NCBI GenBank assembly: GCA_022509105.1
Contig: JAFLTV010000022.1
Coordinates: 1-35,831 of the forward strand
Reading direction: 5' to 3'
From: Muribaculaceae bacterium
GTDB lineage: Bacteria; Bacteroidota; Bacteroidia; Bacteroidales; Muribaculaceae
Length of the DNA stretch: 35,831 nt
Positions 16,901 through 24,748 of the stretch are shown piece after piece (within the stretch, counting starts at the first letter, position 1; every line of letters starts with the position of its first letter). Position numbers and translations under genes: made by a program. The notes below the pieces were generated by a model. It had not been told where the DNA came from. It searched no databases and saw only the letters and a list, made by a program, of their open reading frames with translations.

Positions 16901-17797
16901 TCAGATAGTATTGAGCTTCACCTTTTCGCCCATTTTAATCAAATATTCCTTAGAAATATAAGGAGTGCGGCAAGCTGCCGGTGTAAAGGTCATTTCTCCA
17001 AAATAAATTTTCCCTTCAATTTCATATAAATCGATTCTCACAAAGGGGTGGCCTTCAGATAACTTGGAAGCAATGTCAACCATCTTGCCAAGAGCCTCGG
17101 AATTAGGAAGGTTGCTGAAATTCCCTTTATAAGTGGGTAGAAGGGCATTTTCAATTTCTTTCCAGTCAGGAATCCCGAATAAATTGAGTTTATATTCCTC
17201 TTTCAGTATCTTCCGGTCAGACACAATCAGGCAGTAATCAACCGATCCGTTAAAACAATAGAACTTATAGTCAACGGGCAACCGGCCATCACGAAGAGGC
17301 AATAATTCTTCAATAATAATCCGGGGTTTAATGTCAGTATAGTGCTTTTCTCCGGATGTGAAGCCGTATCTGCTTTGAAGCCAGCTATTAATAGTTTTCT
17401 GTAATTTATTTTTATTTAATCGGGAACCATCGGTTATAATGACAGTCTGGCCACATCCGTTTGTTGATTTAACGACAAAACTATCAGGAAGCTGTGAGAA
17501 ATCAATTTCTTCAAATTCGTTAAAAACTCCGAAGGATGGTATTAATATATCTTTAAAATTCTTTTCCTCTACATATTTTCTGACTTCATGCTTGTCTGCA
17601 AGTCGAGCCCAAAGAGAAGTGTCGGTGTTAAACTCCATCCACATCAATTTTTCATTCAGGTCTTTTGGATCTTTAATGTCGGGAATTCGGCATAAATCAA
17701 TAGAGTGCAGCAGAGTCATGGTAGCTTTTAGAGGTAATATCTTTTTGCCGCCAAGAATATGTACTAATTTACGAAGCCCTTTTCTAAAAGGATCCAT
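16901..17797 (-). CDS. TupA-like ATP-grasp protein
   Basis: This protein of about 298 residues belongs to the TupA-like ATP-grasp family, originally tied to teichuronopeptide synthesis and often found among surface polysaccharide genes. Visible features are LNEKLMWMEFNTD and LADKHEVRKYVEEKN near the start, the VVKSTNGCGQTVIITDG glycine/lysine loop, the RIIIEELLPL strand, DYKFYCFNGSVDYCLIV, and FVRIDLYEIEGKIYFGEMTF with the Asp/Glu pair that binds magnesium-ATP. It likely joins an amino acid or carboxylate to a glycan. An in-frame ATG exists at 17869, but I place the start at 17797: a TAAATTTG -7 box at 17835-17828 falls inside the longer version, and the extra 24 residues have no family match. 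Confidence 0.82.
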   Translation of the reverse strand: MDPFRKGLRKLVHILGGKKILPLKATMTLLHSIDLCRIPDIKDPKDLNEKLMWMEFNTDTSLWARLADKHEVRKYVEEKNFKDILIPSFGVFNEFEEIDFSQLPDSFVVKSTNGCGQTVIITDGSRLNKNKLQKTINSWLQSRYGFTSGEKHYTDIKPRIIIEELLPLRDGRLPVDYKFYCFNGSVDYCLIVSDRKILKEEYKLNLFGIPDWKEIENALLPTYKGNFSNLPNSEALGKMVDIASKLSEGHPFVRIDLYEIEGKIYFGEMTFTPAACRTPYISKEYLIKMGEKVKLNTI

Positions 17798-17827
17798 TCT
17801 GAAGATTTGAAGTTGTAACAGACACTG

Positions 17828-17835
17828 CAAATTTA
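17828..17835 (-). promoter_or_regulatory. -7 box for the TupA-like gene
   Basis: The minus strand reads TAAATTTG from 17835 to 17828, a full match to TAnnTTTG. There is no good -33 TTTG at the usual distance. The predicted start near 17823 argues for the shorter protein starting at 17797. Confidence 0.45.
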
Positions 17836-17884
17836 CCATTATTTTATTACAAGAAAGCTTAACGAACAAATAAAAAAGAAATTT

Positions 17885-17916
17885 TTTGCAGAATCATTAA
17901 AAATTAGGTAACTTTG
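17885..17916 (+). promoter_or_regulatory. Promoter for tRNA-Pro and probably metK
   Basis: TTTG at 17885-17888 and TAACTTTG at 17909-17916 are separated by 20 bases, an excellent Bacteroidota promoter. The start near 17921 lies about 24 bases before the tRNA. No second promoter is visible between the tRNA and the SAM-II-like element. Confidence 0.7.
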
Positions 17917-17944
17917 CAATCGCAAAAGCGAAAGCTAAAGCACT

Positions 17945-18018
17945 CGGGGTGTAGCACAGTTGGTTAGCGCGCTACGTTCGGGACGTAGAGGTCGGAAGTT
18001 CGAGTCTTCTCACCCCGA
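17945..18018 (+). tRNA. tRNA-Pro (anticodon CGG)
   Basis: This is a complete 74-base cloverleaf. Acceptor arms CGGGGTG (17945-17951) and CACCCCG (18011-18017) pair fully, with discriminator A at 18018. The anticodon arm CTACG-TTCGGGA-CGTAG gives anticodon CGG, reading the proline codon CCG. The T arm is GGAAG-TTCGAGT-CTTCT. CCA is not encoded. The anticodon/variable-loop region closely matches bacterial tRNA-Pro(CGG). Confidence 0.95.
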
Positions 18019-18030
18019 CAATATTAAAAA

Positions 18031-18082
18031 AGTGGAAAAATTTGGCTGCTTGCAACCACTTAAAAAAATGCTAAAACTGCAA
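18031..18082 (+). promoter_or_regulatory. SAM-II-like riboswitch aptamer in the metK leader
   Basis: This is a compact ~52-base element before metK. P1 is AGTGG (18031-18035) paired with CCACT (18056-18060). Its loop holds the CTTGCA segment (18049-18054). The 3' side reads TAAAAAAATGCTAAAA (18061-18076), like the conserved AAATGCTAAAA tail of SAM-II (metA-type) riboswitches. TTGCA (18050-18054) can form a pseudoknot with TGCAA (18078-18082). Size, element order and the methionine-cycle gene all fit SAM-II, which is known from alpha-proteobacteria and Bacteroidota. No covariance model was run. Confidence 0.7.
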
Positions 18083-18126
18083 TTGTCCTTAAAGTATTGA
18101 GGGCATCTTTCTGAAGAATTATGCAG

Positions 18127-18158
18127 GGCATTCGGTGGTTGACGCCGGATGTCTTTTT
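18127..18158 (+). terminator. Intrinsic terminator/attenuator in the metK leader
   Basis: GGCATTCGGTG (18127-18137) pairs along all 11 positions (including G-U pairs) with CGCCGGATGTC (18143-18153) around a 5-base loop, and TTTTT follows at 18154-18158. It sits between the SAM-II-like aptamer and metK. Its 5' arm can instead pair with the aptamer's P1 3' strand: CAACCACT 18053-18060 with GGTGGTTG 18134-18141. Confidence 0.75.
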
Positions 18159-18287
18159 CATTTTATAATATCATGATGCGTTTCGTTTAAAAATATCGAA
18201 ACAAGATTTTTAAAAATCAGAAAAGAACCTTATTCGAAATAATTGAAAAGCCAACAATAATCGTAAAACATTACTTGAGAAAAATAT

Positions 18288-19610
18288 ATGAGCTATTTGT
18301 TTACATCCGAATCAGTGTCTGAGGGCCATCCTGACAAAGTGGCCGATCAGATAAGCGACACATTGCTTGATGAATTTCTGGCCCGTGACCCCGAAAGCCA
18401 TGTAGCTGTGGAGACTCTATGCACCACCGGTCAGGTTGTTGTTGCCGGTGAAGTATCGAGCAAAGCCTATGTCGATATTCATTCAGCAGTCAGAAATTTA
18501 ATTAAAAATATAGGATATGACCGCGGGGCCTATCGTTTCGACGGAGATTCTCTCGGAATACTTTCTGCGCTACATGAACAAAGCGCGGATATTGAAAGAG
18601 GAGTAGACCGCGGTGAACTGTCACAACAGGGTGCGGGAGATCAGGGTATGATGTTCGGGTATGCTGTGGATGAAACCGATAATTACATGCCCCTGACTTT
18701 AGACCTTTCCCATCTTATTCTTCAAGAGCTGGCAGCCATAAGAAAAGAGGGAAAAGAGATGACCTATTTAAGAAAGGGGAAAGAGAAGAGCTATCTTCGC
18801 CCTGATGCCAAAAGCCAGGTGACAGTGCAATATGATGACGACCGGATTCCCGAAAGAATACATACCATAGTTATTTCCACTCAGCATGATGAATTCATAG
18901 AACCGGAAGATGAAACTGAAGAGGCTCAAAAGCGTGCGGATGAAAAAATGCTGTCAAGAATTAAAGAGGATGTGGAAAAAATAGTCTTGCCGAGGGTGAA
19001 GTCAAAGTTGCCGGAGAAAGTAAGAAACCTATTTGACGATAAGCTTATTCTTCACGTGAATCCCACGGGGAAATTTGTGTTGGGAGGGCCTCATGCCGAC
19101 ACGGGACTGACAGGAAGAAAAATCATTGTAGACACCTATGGCGGAAGAGGAGCCCACGGCGGAGGGGCATTCTCCGGTAAAGATCCATCGAAGGTAGACC
19201 GTTCTGCAGCTTATGCATGCCGGCACATCGCAAAAAATCTCGTGGCAGCAGGAGTGGCTAAAGAGGCGTTGGTGCAGGTAAGCTATGCAATAGGGGTTGC
19301 AGAACCCATAAATATATATGTCAATACTTTCGGCACTTCGAAAGTGGCTCTTTCAGATGGCGAGATAGCTGAAAAGATATCAGAAATATTCGATCTTCGT
19401 CCGGGCTCTATTGAAAAGAATCTCAAGCTGAGAGCTCCCATTTACAGCGAGACTGCGGCCTACGGCCATATGGGCAGAAAATATGAAAAAAAGAAAAAAA
19501 TATTTCAGTCGCATTACGATGAAAAGCCCATCATAAAAGAAGTGGAGCTCTTCACCTGGGAAAATTTGGATCAGGTGGAAAAGATAAAAGAGGCCTTTAA
19601 TTTATCTTAA
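18288..19610 (+). CDS. metK: S-adenosylmethionine synthetase
   Basis: It makes S-adenosylmethionine from methionine and ATP in the cytoplasm. Signatures are [13 protein letters not shown] with His14 and Asp16 near the N-terminus, [12 protein letters not shown] (about 116-127), [10 protein letters not shown], and the phosphate loop [20 protein letters not shown] followed by [19 protein letters not shown]. At 440 residues it is longer than the ~384-residue E. coli enzyme. The extra length is a charged insertion of about 45 residues (roughly 205-250, [16 protein letters not shown] and what follows), as in other Bacteroidota long-form MetK. The 270-base leader carries the SAM-II-like element and an attenuator, so expression should fall when SAM is plentiful. 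Confidence 0.98.
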   Translation: MSYLFTSESVSEGHPDKVADQISDTLLDEFLARDPESHVAVETLCTTGQVVVAGEVSSKAYVDIHSAVRNLIKNIGYDRGAYRFDGDSLGILSALHEQSADIERGVDRGELSQQGAGDQGMMFGYAVDETDNYMPLTLDLSHLILQELAAIRKEGKEMTYLRKGKEKSYLRPDAKSQVTVQYDDDRIPERIHTIVISTQHDEFIEPEDETEEAQKRADEKMLSRIKEDVEKIVLPRVKSKLPEKVRNLFDDKLILHVNPTGKFVLGGPHADTGLTGRKIIVDTYGGRGAHGGGAFSGKDPSKVDRSAAYACRHIAKNLVAAGVAKEALVQVSYAIGVAEPINIYVNTFGTSKVALSDGEIAEKISEIFDLRPGSIEKNLKLRAPIYSETAAYGHMGRKYEKKKKIFQSHYDEKPIIKEVELFTWENLDQVEKIKEAFNLS

Positions 19611-19622
19611 AGAGGTCTGATA

Positions 19623-19653
19623 TTGCGGAATTGCATCAAAATTGTTAACTTTG
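19623..19653 (+). promoter_or_regulatory. Promoter for the ppiD-like/rlmN/pdxA unit
   Basis: TTG at 19623-19625 and TAACTTTG at 19646-19653 have 20 bases between them, and the start would be near 19658. This leaves a leader of about 70 bases before the ATG at 19728. It lies directly after the metK stop. Confidence 0.65.
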
Positions 19654-19727
19654 CGTGTTGAAAACTCAAATAATAGAAATTGAGTCGGCAATTATAGAAA
19701 GAAAATAAAATAAGATTACAGCATAGA

Positions 19728-21848
19728 ATGGCAACATTAGAAAAAATCAGAAGCAAATCAGTGCTCTTGATAGTAGTGATAGGCGTGGCATTGCTCGCCT
19801 TCATCATTGGCGATGCTATAACAAATAGCCGCAATTTATTCGGAGATCAAACCACGGTTGCAAAAATCGGAGGCACAAAGATCGACTATAATGATTATGT
19901 GAGGAAACGCGAAGAGCTGAATTCACAACTTGAAGCGGCCAGAAAGCAGAATCCCGCACAGTATGCTAATTATGACACTCAGCTGATGCCTCAGATGGCG
20001 TTGGAACAGCTGATTGCAGAAGCCTTGATAGACCAGGCTGCCGACAATGCCGGCATACGCACATCAGCATCACAGTTGAGATATTATATGCTCGACCAGC
20101 CAATCAATCCGCGTCTCCGTGAACTTATACAGCAATTGAATATGTCGGGTTATGGCGTTTCAACTCCGGCACAAGCATGGGAAATAGTGTTTAATCCCAC
20201 ACAAAACGGAGCAACAGATGCCGAAATGGCTCCCTTCCAGAAATATTGGGTGGCTTTGGAAAATGAAACGGCCCAAATGATAAGAAGAAACACCTATCAG
20301 AGACTTCTTTCTGGAACAGTGAAGGCAAATAATCTCGACAAGCAGGCAATGTACAACGATTATATCTCAACTATGAACGTTGCGGTTGCTTACAAAAACT
20401 ATGAAAACTTCAATGACGACAAATATGCTCCCACCGACGAGGAAATGCGTGCCGAATATGAGAGCATCAAGAATCGTTATAAAGTAGACGAGATAACAAA
20501 AGATATAGCATTTATATCTGTCAGCATCGCTCCTTCAGATGCAGATAGGAAGACAGCATCTCAACTTGCTCGCCAGACAGCTGCCGCTTTGAGAAAAGGG
20601 GATGCTAATCTTAATAAGGACCTCAGAAAAGAGGGCGTGGTAGTGACCCGTCGTCAGGTTCGCGAAAAAGACCTTAAGAACGGTGCTGTAAAAGATTTCG
20701 TCACCACAGCTCCGAAAGATTCTGTAAAGATTGTGACAGAAAACATCAAAGGATTCACAGTTGTGAAGGCAGGCAGCCGCAAGGTTGAAGTGGATTCCTT
20801 GCAACTTAACATCGTTCAGGTGTTAGGTCCGGGTATGGTAGACAAAACCCTTGCAAGTCTTAATGCCGGTGTTCAAATAGATTCAATCGCATCAGACAGC
20901 GTTTTAGTTCAAAAAGATCAATGGATCGCTCTCTTTAATGCAAATGGTGCAACCGGAGCGCTTGAAGCAACTCAGGTTGACAGCCTTCTCAATGCCAACG
21001 GCAAATATATTTCTTTGGTGACAAGTCCGCAGGGCTCTGTATTGGCAAACGTGACTTCTAAGAGCACTCCGAAGACAATATTTGAATTTGATGAAGTGTC
21101 TTATGAACTGAAGCCGAGCACACAGACAGTAAACGATGCTCGTACAAAACTGGAAGACTTCCTTGCGGCAAACACCACCACAAAGGAATTCATGGAAAAT
21201 GCAACGAAAGCCGGATATAACGTAAGACAAATCAGCGTTAATCCTTCAACTCCGGGCATTCCTCGCATGGCAGGCTCCAATAGTTTCTATCCCGACAGCC
21301 GTCAGGTAGTTCGCTGGGTGCTCATGGATGCGAAACCGGGCAACGTGAGTCATGTTTATGAATCGAAAGATGCGATGGCTCCTGCATTATATGCCACAGC
21401 AGTGATCTCAGAATATGATGACTATGTGCCGATGAGCAATACAGATGTAAACAAAGAGGTTTCCAACAGAGTGAAGAAATCAAAAGTGGGAGACGAATTG
21501 ATGACAAAATACACACCCAGTGCTTCTTCAATGGCTTCCGTTTCTCAGGCTATGTCTGTAGAGGCTCAGAATGATTCCACATTCCGTTTCGGCAACAATG
21601 CTAAAGTGCGTGATGCTGCAGTTGTAGGAAAAATCGCAGGAAGCAAACCGGGCAAGGTTGTTCTTGTGAAAGGTGATAACGGTATTTATGCATATCAGAT
21701 TATTTCTGAAGCTAAAGAAGAATTCCCCTACACGGATGCTCAATATGAACAACAATATCTCCGTATGGTGCAACCTGATTTGGGAGAAATGTTGAAGGGC
21801 ACTAAGAACTATAAAAACAATATCTATAAATTTGAAGCAGGCGACTGA
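19728..21848 (+). CDS. PpiD/SurA-like membrane-anchored periplasmic chaperone
   Basis: This 706-residue protein has a short cytoplasmic start, one inner-membrane span (about 12-31) and a long periplasmic part. Residues 40-230 match the SurA/PpiD N-terminal chaperone domain (VAKIGGTKIDYNDYVRKREE, then LEQLIAEALIDQAADNAGI). The middle should hold a parvulin prolyl-isomerase domain, but I see no HIL-type first strand or later catalytic His, so isomerase activity may be reduced or lost. The C-terminal third resembles the second chaperone lobe. The expected role is folding of outer-membrane proteins leaving the Sec translocon. The rlmN frame overlaps its end by 17 bases. From memory, in many Bacteroidota a ppiD-like gene follows the CNNM/CorC gene; here it sits after metK. 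Confidence 0.85.
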   Translation: MATLEKIRSKSVLLIVVIGVALLAFIIGDAITNSRNLFGDQTTVAKIGGTKIDYNDYVRKREELNSQLEAARKQNPAQYANYDTQLMPQMALEQLIAEALIDQAADNAGIRTSASQLRYYMLDQPINPRLRELIQQLNMSGYGVSTPAQAWEIVFNPTQNGATDAEMAPFQKYWVALENETAQMIRRNTYQRLLSGTVKANNLDKQAMYNDYISTMNVAVAYKNYENFNDDKYAPTDEEMRAEYESIKNRYKVDEITKDIAFISVSIAPSDADRKTASQLARQTAAALRKGDANLNKDLRKEGVVVTRRQVREKDLKNGAVKDFVTTAPKDSVKIVTENIKGFTVVKAGSRKVEVDSLQLNIVQVLGPGMVDKTLASLNAGVQIDSIASDSVLVQKDQWIALFNANGATGALEATQVDSLLNANGKYISLVTSPQGSVLANVTSKSTPKTIFEFDEVSYELKPSTQTVNDARTKLEDFLAANTTTKEFMENATKAGYNVRQISVNPSTPGIPRMAGSNSFYPDSRQVVRWVLMDAKPGNVSHVYESKDAMAPALYATAVISEYDDYVPMSNTDVNKEVSNRVKKSKVGDELMTKYTPSASSMASVSQAMSVEAQNDSTFRFGNNAKVRDAAVVGKIAGSKPGKVVLVKGDNGIYAYQIISEAKEEFPYTDAQYEQQYLRMVQPDLGEMLKGTKNYKNNIYKFEAGD

Positions 21849-22887
21849 AGTCAACCCAAATAAGAAAGTTTCCCTTCTGGGCATGGACCTTGATGAATTA
21901 ATCAAGGTTGCCATCTCAGGAGGGATGCCCTCATTTGTGGGTAAGCAATTAGCGGAATGGATGTACAAGAAAAAAGCTACATCCTTTTCAGAAATGAACA
22001 ATATCTCAAAGAAAAATAAAGAATGGCTTGAGGCCAATTTTATTTTAGGTAGGGAAAGGGCCGTTGAGACATTGAAATCTTCAGACGGAACTGAAAAATT
22101 CATATATAATGTAGAGGGGGGAAGGAAAATCGAATCTGTTTTGATACCGGATAAAGAAAGAGCCACGCTTTGTGTGTCTTCGCAATCCGGATGCAGGATG
22201 AACTGTTATTTTTGCGCCACTGGAAGATCGGGATTCGGAGGCCAGTTGTCGGCGGCTCAAATCATAAATCAGATATTAAATGTGGCCCAACCGGATAAAA
22301 ACAGTTCCGACGACTTGACCAATATCGTTTTTATGGGTATGGGCGAACCCCTTGATAATTTCAAGGAGGTGAAAAAAGTGATAGAAATCCTCACCTCTCC
22401 CTGGGGGCTTGCATGGAGTCCGAAAAGAATTACGGTCTCTACAGTCGGCAAGTTGCCTCAACTGAAGGAATTGCTCGATGAAACAAAAGTTCATGTGGCC
22501 GTTAGCCTTCATCTTCCCAATATAAATCTGCGCTCTCAGATGATGCCGGCGCAAAAAGCATATCCCATCAGCTCGATAATAAAGCTTTTGAAATCGTATG
22601 ATTTCAGTCATCAACGACGCTTGTCGTTTGAATATATCATGTGGCGCGGTGTAAACGATGATATGGAAAGCGCCAAGGCTCTGGTGGCTTTGATAAAGGG
22701 ATTAGACTGCCGGGTAAATCTGATTAGATATCATTCGATTCCGGGAGTGGATTTGAAACCCGCTACCGAAGAACGAATGTTGATGTTTAGAAATTATCTT
22801 AACAGTCAAGGAATCATTTCCACCATACGCGCATCCCGAGGAGAAGATATTATGGCTGCGTGTGGCATGTTGTCAGGTAATTGTTAG
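21832..22887 (+). CDS. rlmN: 23S rRNA (A2503-C2) / tRNA (A37) methyltransferase, radical SAM
   Basis: RlmN methylates carbon 2 of A2503 in 23S rRNA and A37 in some tRNAs through radical SAM chemistry. The cluster motif is C121-x3-C125-x2-C128 (SGCRMNCYFCATG). The methyl-accepting cysteine is in AACGML (Cys344). FMGMGEPLDNF and STVGKLPQL are also typical, and the length of 351 is normal. The start is TTG at 21832, inside the end of the ppiD-like gene. The first ATG, at 21883, would cut off KVSLLG, a conserved part of the RlmN N-terminus, so the TTG start with a 17-base overlap is preferred. The enzyme consumes SAM and lies downstream of metK, but no functional link is implied. Confidence 0.96.
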   Translation: MKQATEVNPNKKVSLLGMDLDELIKVAISGGMPSFVGKQLAEWMYKKKATSFSEMNNISKKNKEWLEANFILGRERAVETLKSSDGTEKFIYNVEGGRKIESVLIPDKERATLCVSSQSGCRMNCYFCATGRSGFGGQLSAAQIINQILNVAQPDKNSSDDLTNIVFMGMGEPLDNFKEVKKVIEILTSPWGLAWSPKRITVSTVGKLPQLKELLDETKVHVAVSLHLPNINLRSQMMPAQKAYPISSIIKLLKSYDFSHQRRLSFEYIMWRGVNDDMESAKALVALIKGLDCRVNLIRYHSIPGVDLKPATEERMLMFRNYLNSQGIISTIRASRGEDIMAACGMLSGNC

Positions 22888-22894
22888 ATTAATT

Positions 22895-24013
22895 ATGTCA
22901 AAACTTGTGAAAGTAGGCATCACTCATGGTGATTATAACGGAGTGGGTTATGAAGTTATATTGAAAGCCCTGGGAGATGAATCGATAACGGAACTGTTCA
23001 CCCCAGTGGTTTTCGGAGTCAAATCCATAGCCGGACAATGTATAGATCTTTTGGGTCTTGATAATTTAAAGCTGCATACTGTCAAAAAGGCCTCTGAAGC
23101 CAAAGAGGGGAAAATAAATCTGGTTGAAATATGTGAAGATAATATTTCCCCTCATCCCGGAGAGATTGCAGAGCATGCAGGCACCTTGGCGGCCAAGGCT
23201 CTTGAAAGGGCAGTGGATGATTTAAAAAAGGGAAACATAGATGTTCTTGTAACAGCTCCTATTTCAAAAGAAGCCATACAAGGCCGGAATTTCAATTTTC
23301 CGGGCCACACAGAATTTCTTGAGGACAAAATAGGCGACGGCCGAAAGGCTATGATGATTTTGTGTGACGAAAAACTTCGGGTAGCCTTAATGACTATTCA
23401 TATCCCGGTAGCACAAATACCGGAAAAAGTCACAGTAGAAAATGTCGTAAACTCTGTGGAGACATTCGCTTCAGTGCTAAAAAAGGATTTCGGGTGTGAA
23501 CGGCCATCGATTGCAGTATTGTCTTTGAATCCCCATAGCGGCGATGGAGGAATTATAGGAAAAGAGGAAGAGGAAATTATAAAGCCGGCTTTATCCGAAC
23601 TCCGAGAAAAAGGGATCATGGCTTTCGGACCCTATGCCGCCGACGGTTTCTTTGGCCACGGATCTTATAAAAATTTCGACGGTGTTTTAGCCATGTATCA
23701 TGATCAGGGTTTGGCACCTTTTAAAACCTTAGCCACCGGTGGAGGAGTAAATTTCACTGCCAATCTTCCGTTTGTGAGAACTTCTCCCGACCATGGTACA
23801 GCCTATGACATTGCCTGGAAAGGGGTTGCCGATGAGACTTCTATGAAAGAAGCGATTTATATGGCCATAGATATCTTCAGAAGGCGCAGAAATTTTGAGA
23901 CGGCTTCGGCTAATCCACTGCAGAAATATGTCACGGAAAGACCCGACCGCGGAGAACGCCAGGAGAAACCGATAAAGAAAACCACTCAACCTGCAGAAAT
24001 GTCAAATGATTGA
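22895..24013 (+). CDS. pdxA: 4-hydroxythreonine-4-phosphate dehydrogenase
   Basis: PdxA performs the oxidative step of the DXP-dependent vitamin B6 pathway, using NAD and a divalent metal. Visible signatures are ITHGDYNGVGYEVILKAL at the start (THGDxxGIGxE motif), VTAPISKEAIQ, FPGHTEFL with a metal-binding His, SLNPHSGDGG and AMYHDQGLAPFKTL, and TSPDHGTAYDIA near the end. The ATG at 22895 gives 372 residues and begins 7 bases after the rlmN stop. An upstream in-frame start at 22862 adds 11 unsupported residues. The C-terminal ~35 residues (after EAIYMAIDIFRRR) are an extra charged tail. It overlaps the next gene by 8 bases, which ties vitamin B6 and inositol-cluster expression together. Confidence 0.96.
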   Translation: MSKLVKVGITHGDYNGVGYEVILKALGDESITELFTPVVFGVKSIAGQCIDLLGLDNLKLHTVKKASEAKEGKINLVEICEDNISPHPGEIAEHAGTLAAKALERAVDDLKKGNIDVLVTAPISKEAIQGRNFNFPGHTEFLEDKIGDGRKAMMILCDEKLRVALMTIHIPVAQIPEKVTVENVVNSVETFASVLKKDFGCERPSIAVLSLNPHSGDGGIIGKEEEEIIKPALSELREKGIMAFGPYAADGFFGHGSYKNFDGVLAMYHDQGLAPFKTLATGGGVNFTANLPFVRTSPDHGTAYDIAWKGVADETSMKEAIYMAIDIFRRRRNFETASANPLQKYVTERPDRGERQEKPIKKTTQPAEMSND

Positions 24014-24728
24014 TTTCGGTATAATAGCAGCCGGCGACGGTAATAGAATTAAAGAGGAAGGCTCTTCTCTTCCTAAGCCTCTGGTAGAGATTGAAGGAAT
24101 GCCTATGATAGGGCGTTTGATAAAAATAATGCAGGGATCCGGGGCCGCTTCCATCAGCGTGATTGTTAATAGCGATATGCCCGATGTTATTGATTATGTC
24201 AATTATTTGAAAAGTAAAACCGGCTGCCCGCTGAAAATTCTTGATAAAAAGACAGAATCTTCCATGCATACGTTTTATGAGCTCGTGAAACTTATGCAAC
24301 CGGAAGACAGGTTCGTGGTGACTACAGTAGATACTATTTTCCGTCAACAAGATTTCAACAAATATGTGGAGAAACTTAGGCATTCCTCCCGAGACTGGGA
24401 TGGCGTTATGGGCGTCACAGACTTTATAGATGATGAAAAGCCTTTATATGTTGAAGTTGACAGAGACGGGAAAATAACAGGATATAAGGATTCACCGGAA
24501 TCCGGCATCAAATATGTGAGCGCCGGAATCTATGGTTTAAACAGGAAGTCGCTTCCGATTTTACAAAACTGTATAGAAACGGGAGTGAAGCGAATGAGAA
24601 ATTTCCAGCGGGCTTTGGTAGACGCCGGTCTGAATATTCATGCATTCAACTTAGGGAAAGTTGTGGATGTAGACCACTTGGAAGATATAGCCAAAGCCAA
24701 CGAATTTTTAAAGAACATATCTGATTAG
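24006..24728 (+). CDS. Sugar-1-phosphate-type nucleotidyltransferase, possible inositol-1-P cytidylyltransferase
   Basis: This 240-residue enzyme has the NTP-transferase Rossmann fold. IIAAGDGNRI matches the G-x-G-x-R nucleotide loop, LPKPLVEIEGMPMIGRLI matches the K-P-L / G-x-P-M block, and VVTTVDTIFRQQDF supplies the metal-binding Asp. KYVSAGIYGLNRKSL is the sugar-site strand. The substrate is not readable. Because the same cluster holds inositol-1-phosphate synthase and a CDP-alcohol phosphatidyltransferase, CTP:inositol-1-phosphate cytidylyltransferase is a fair guess (such enzymes exist in thermophile di-inositol phosphate synthesis). A CDP- or UDP-sugar enzyme for a lipid head group is the alternative. 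It overlaps the end of pdxA by 8 bases and is followed after 20 bases by the ATP-grasp gene. Confidence 0.85.
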   Translation: MIDFGIIAAGDGNRIKEEGSSLPKPLVEIEGMPMIGRLIKIMQGSGAASISVIVNSDMPDVIDYVNYLKSKTGCPLKILDKKTESSMHTFYELVKLMQPEDRFVVTTVDTIFRQQDFNKYVEKLRHSSRDWDGVMGVTDFIDDEKPLYVEVDRDGKITGYKDSPESGIKYVSAGIYGLNRKSLPILQNCIETGVKRMRNFQRALVDAGLNIHAFNLGKVVDVDHLEDIAKANEFLKNISD

Positions 24729-24748
24729 GCAATCGAAATAATAAGGAA

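Noticed and set aside
18019..18287. SAM-I (S-box) riboswitch before metK
   Set aside because: None of the S-box core elements (GAGGG, GGCAACC, kink-turn) are present; the SAM-II layout fits instead.
21528..22166. Minus-strand 212-codon frame over the ppiD/rlmN junction
   Set aside because: It crosses two well-supported genes, including conserved RlmN regions.
22862..22894. Upstream extension of pdxA overlapping rlmN
   Set aside because: The eleven extra residues are not part of the PdxA family start; ATG at 22895 precedes the conserved THGDYNG motif.
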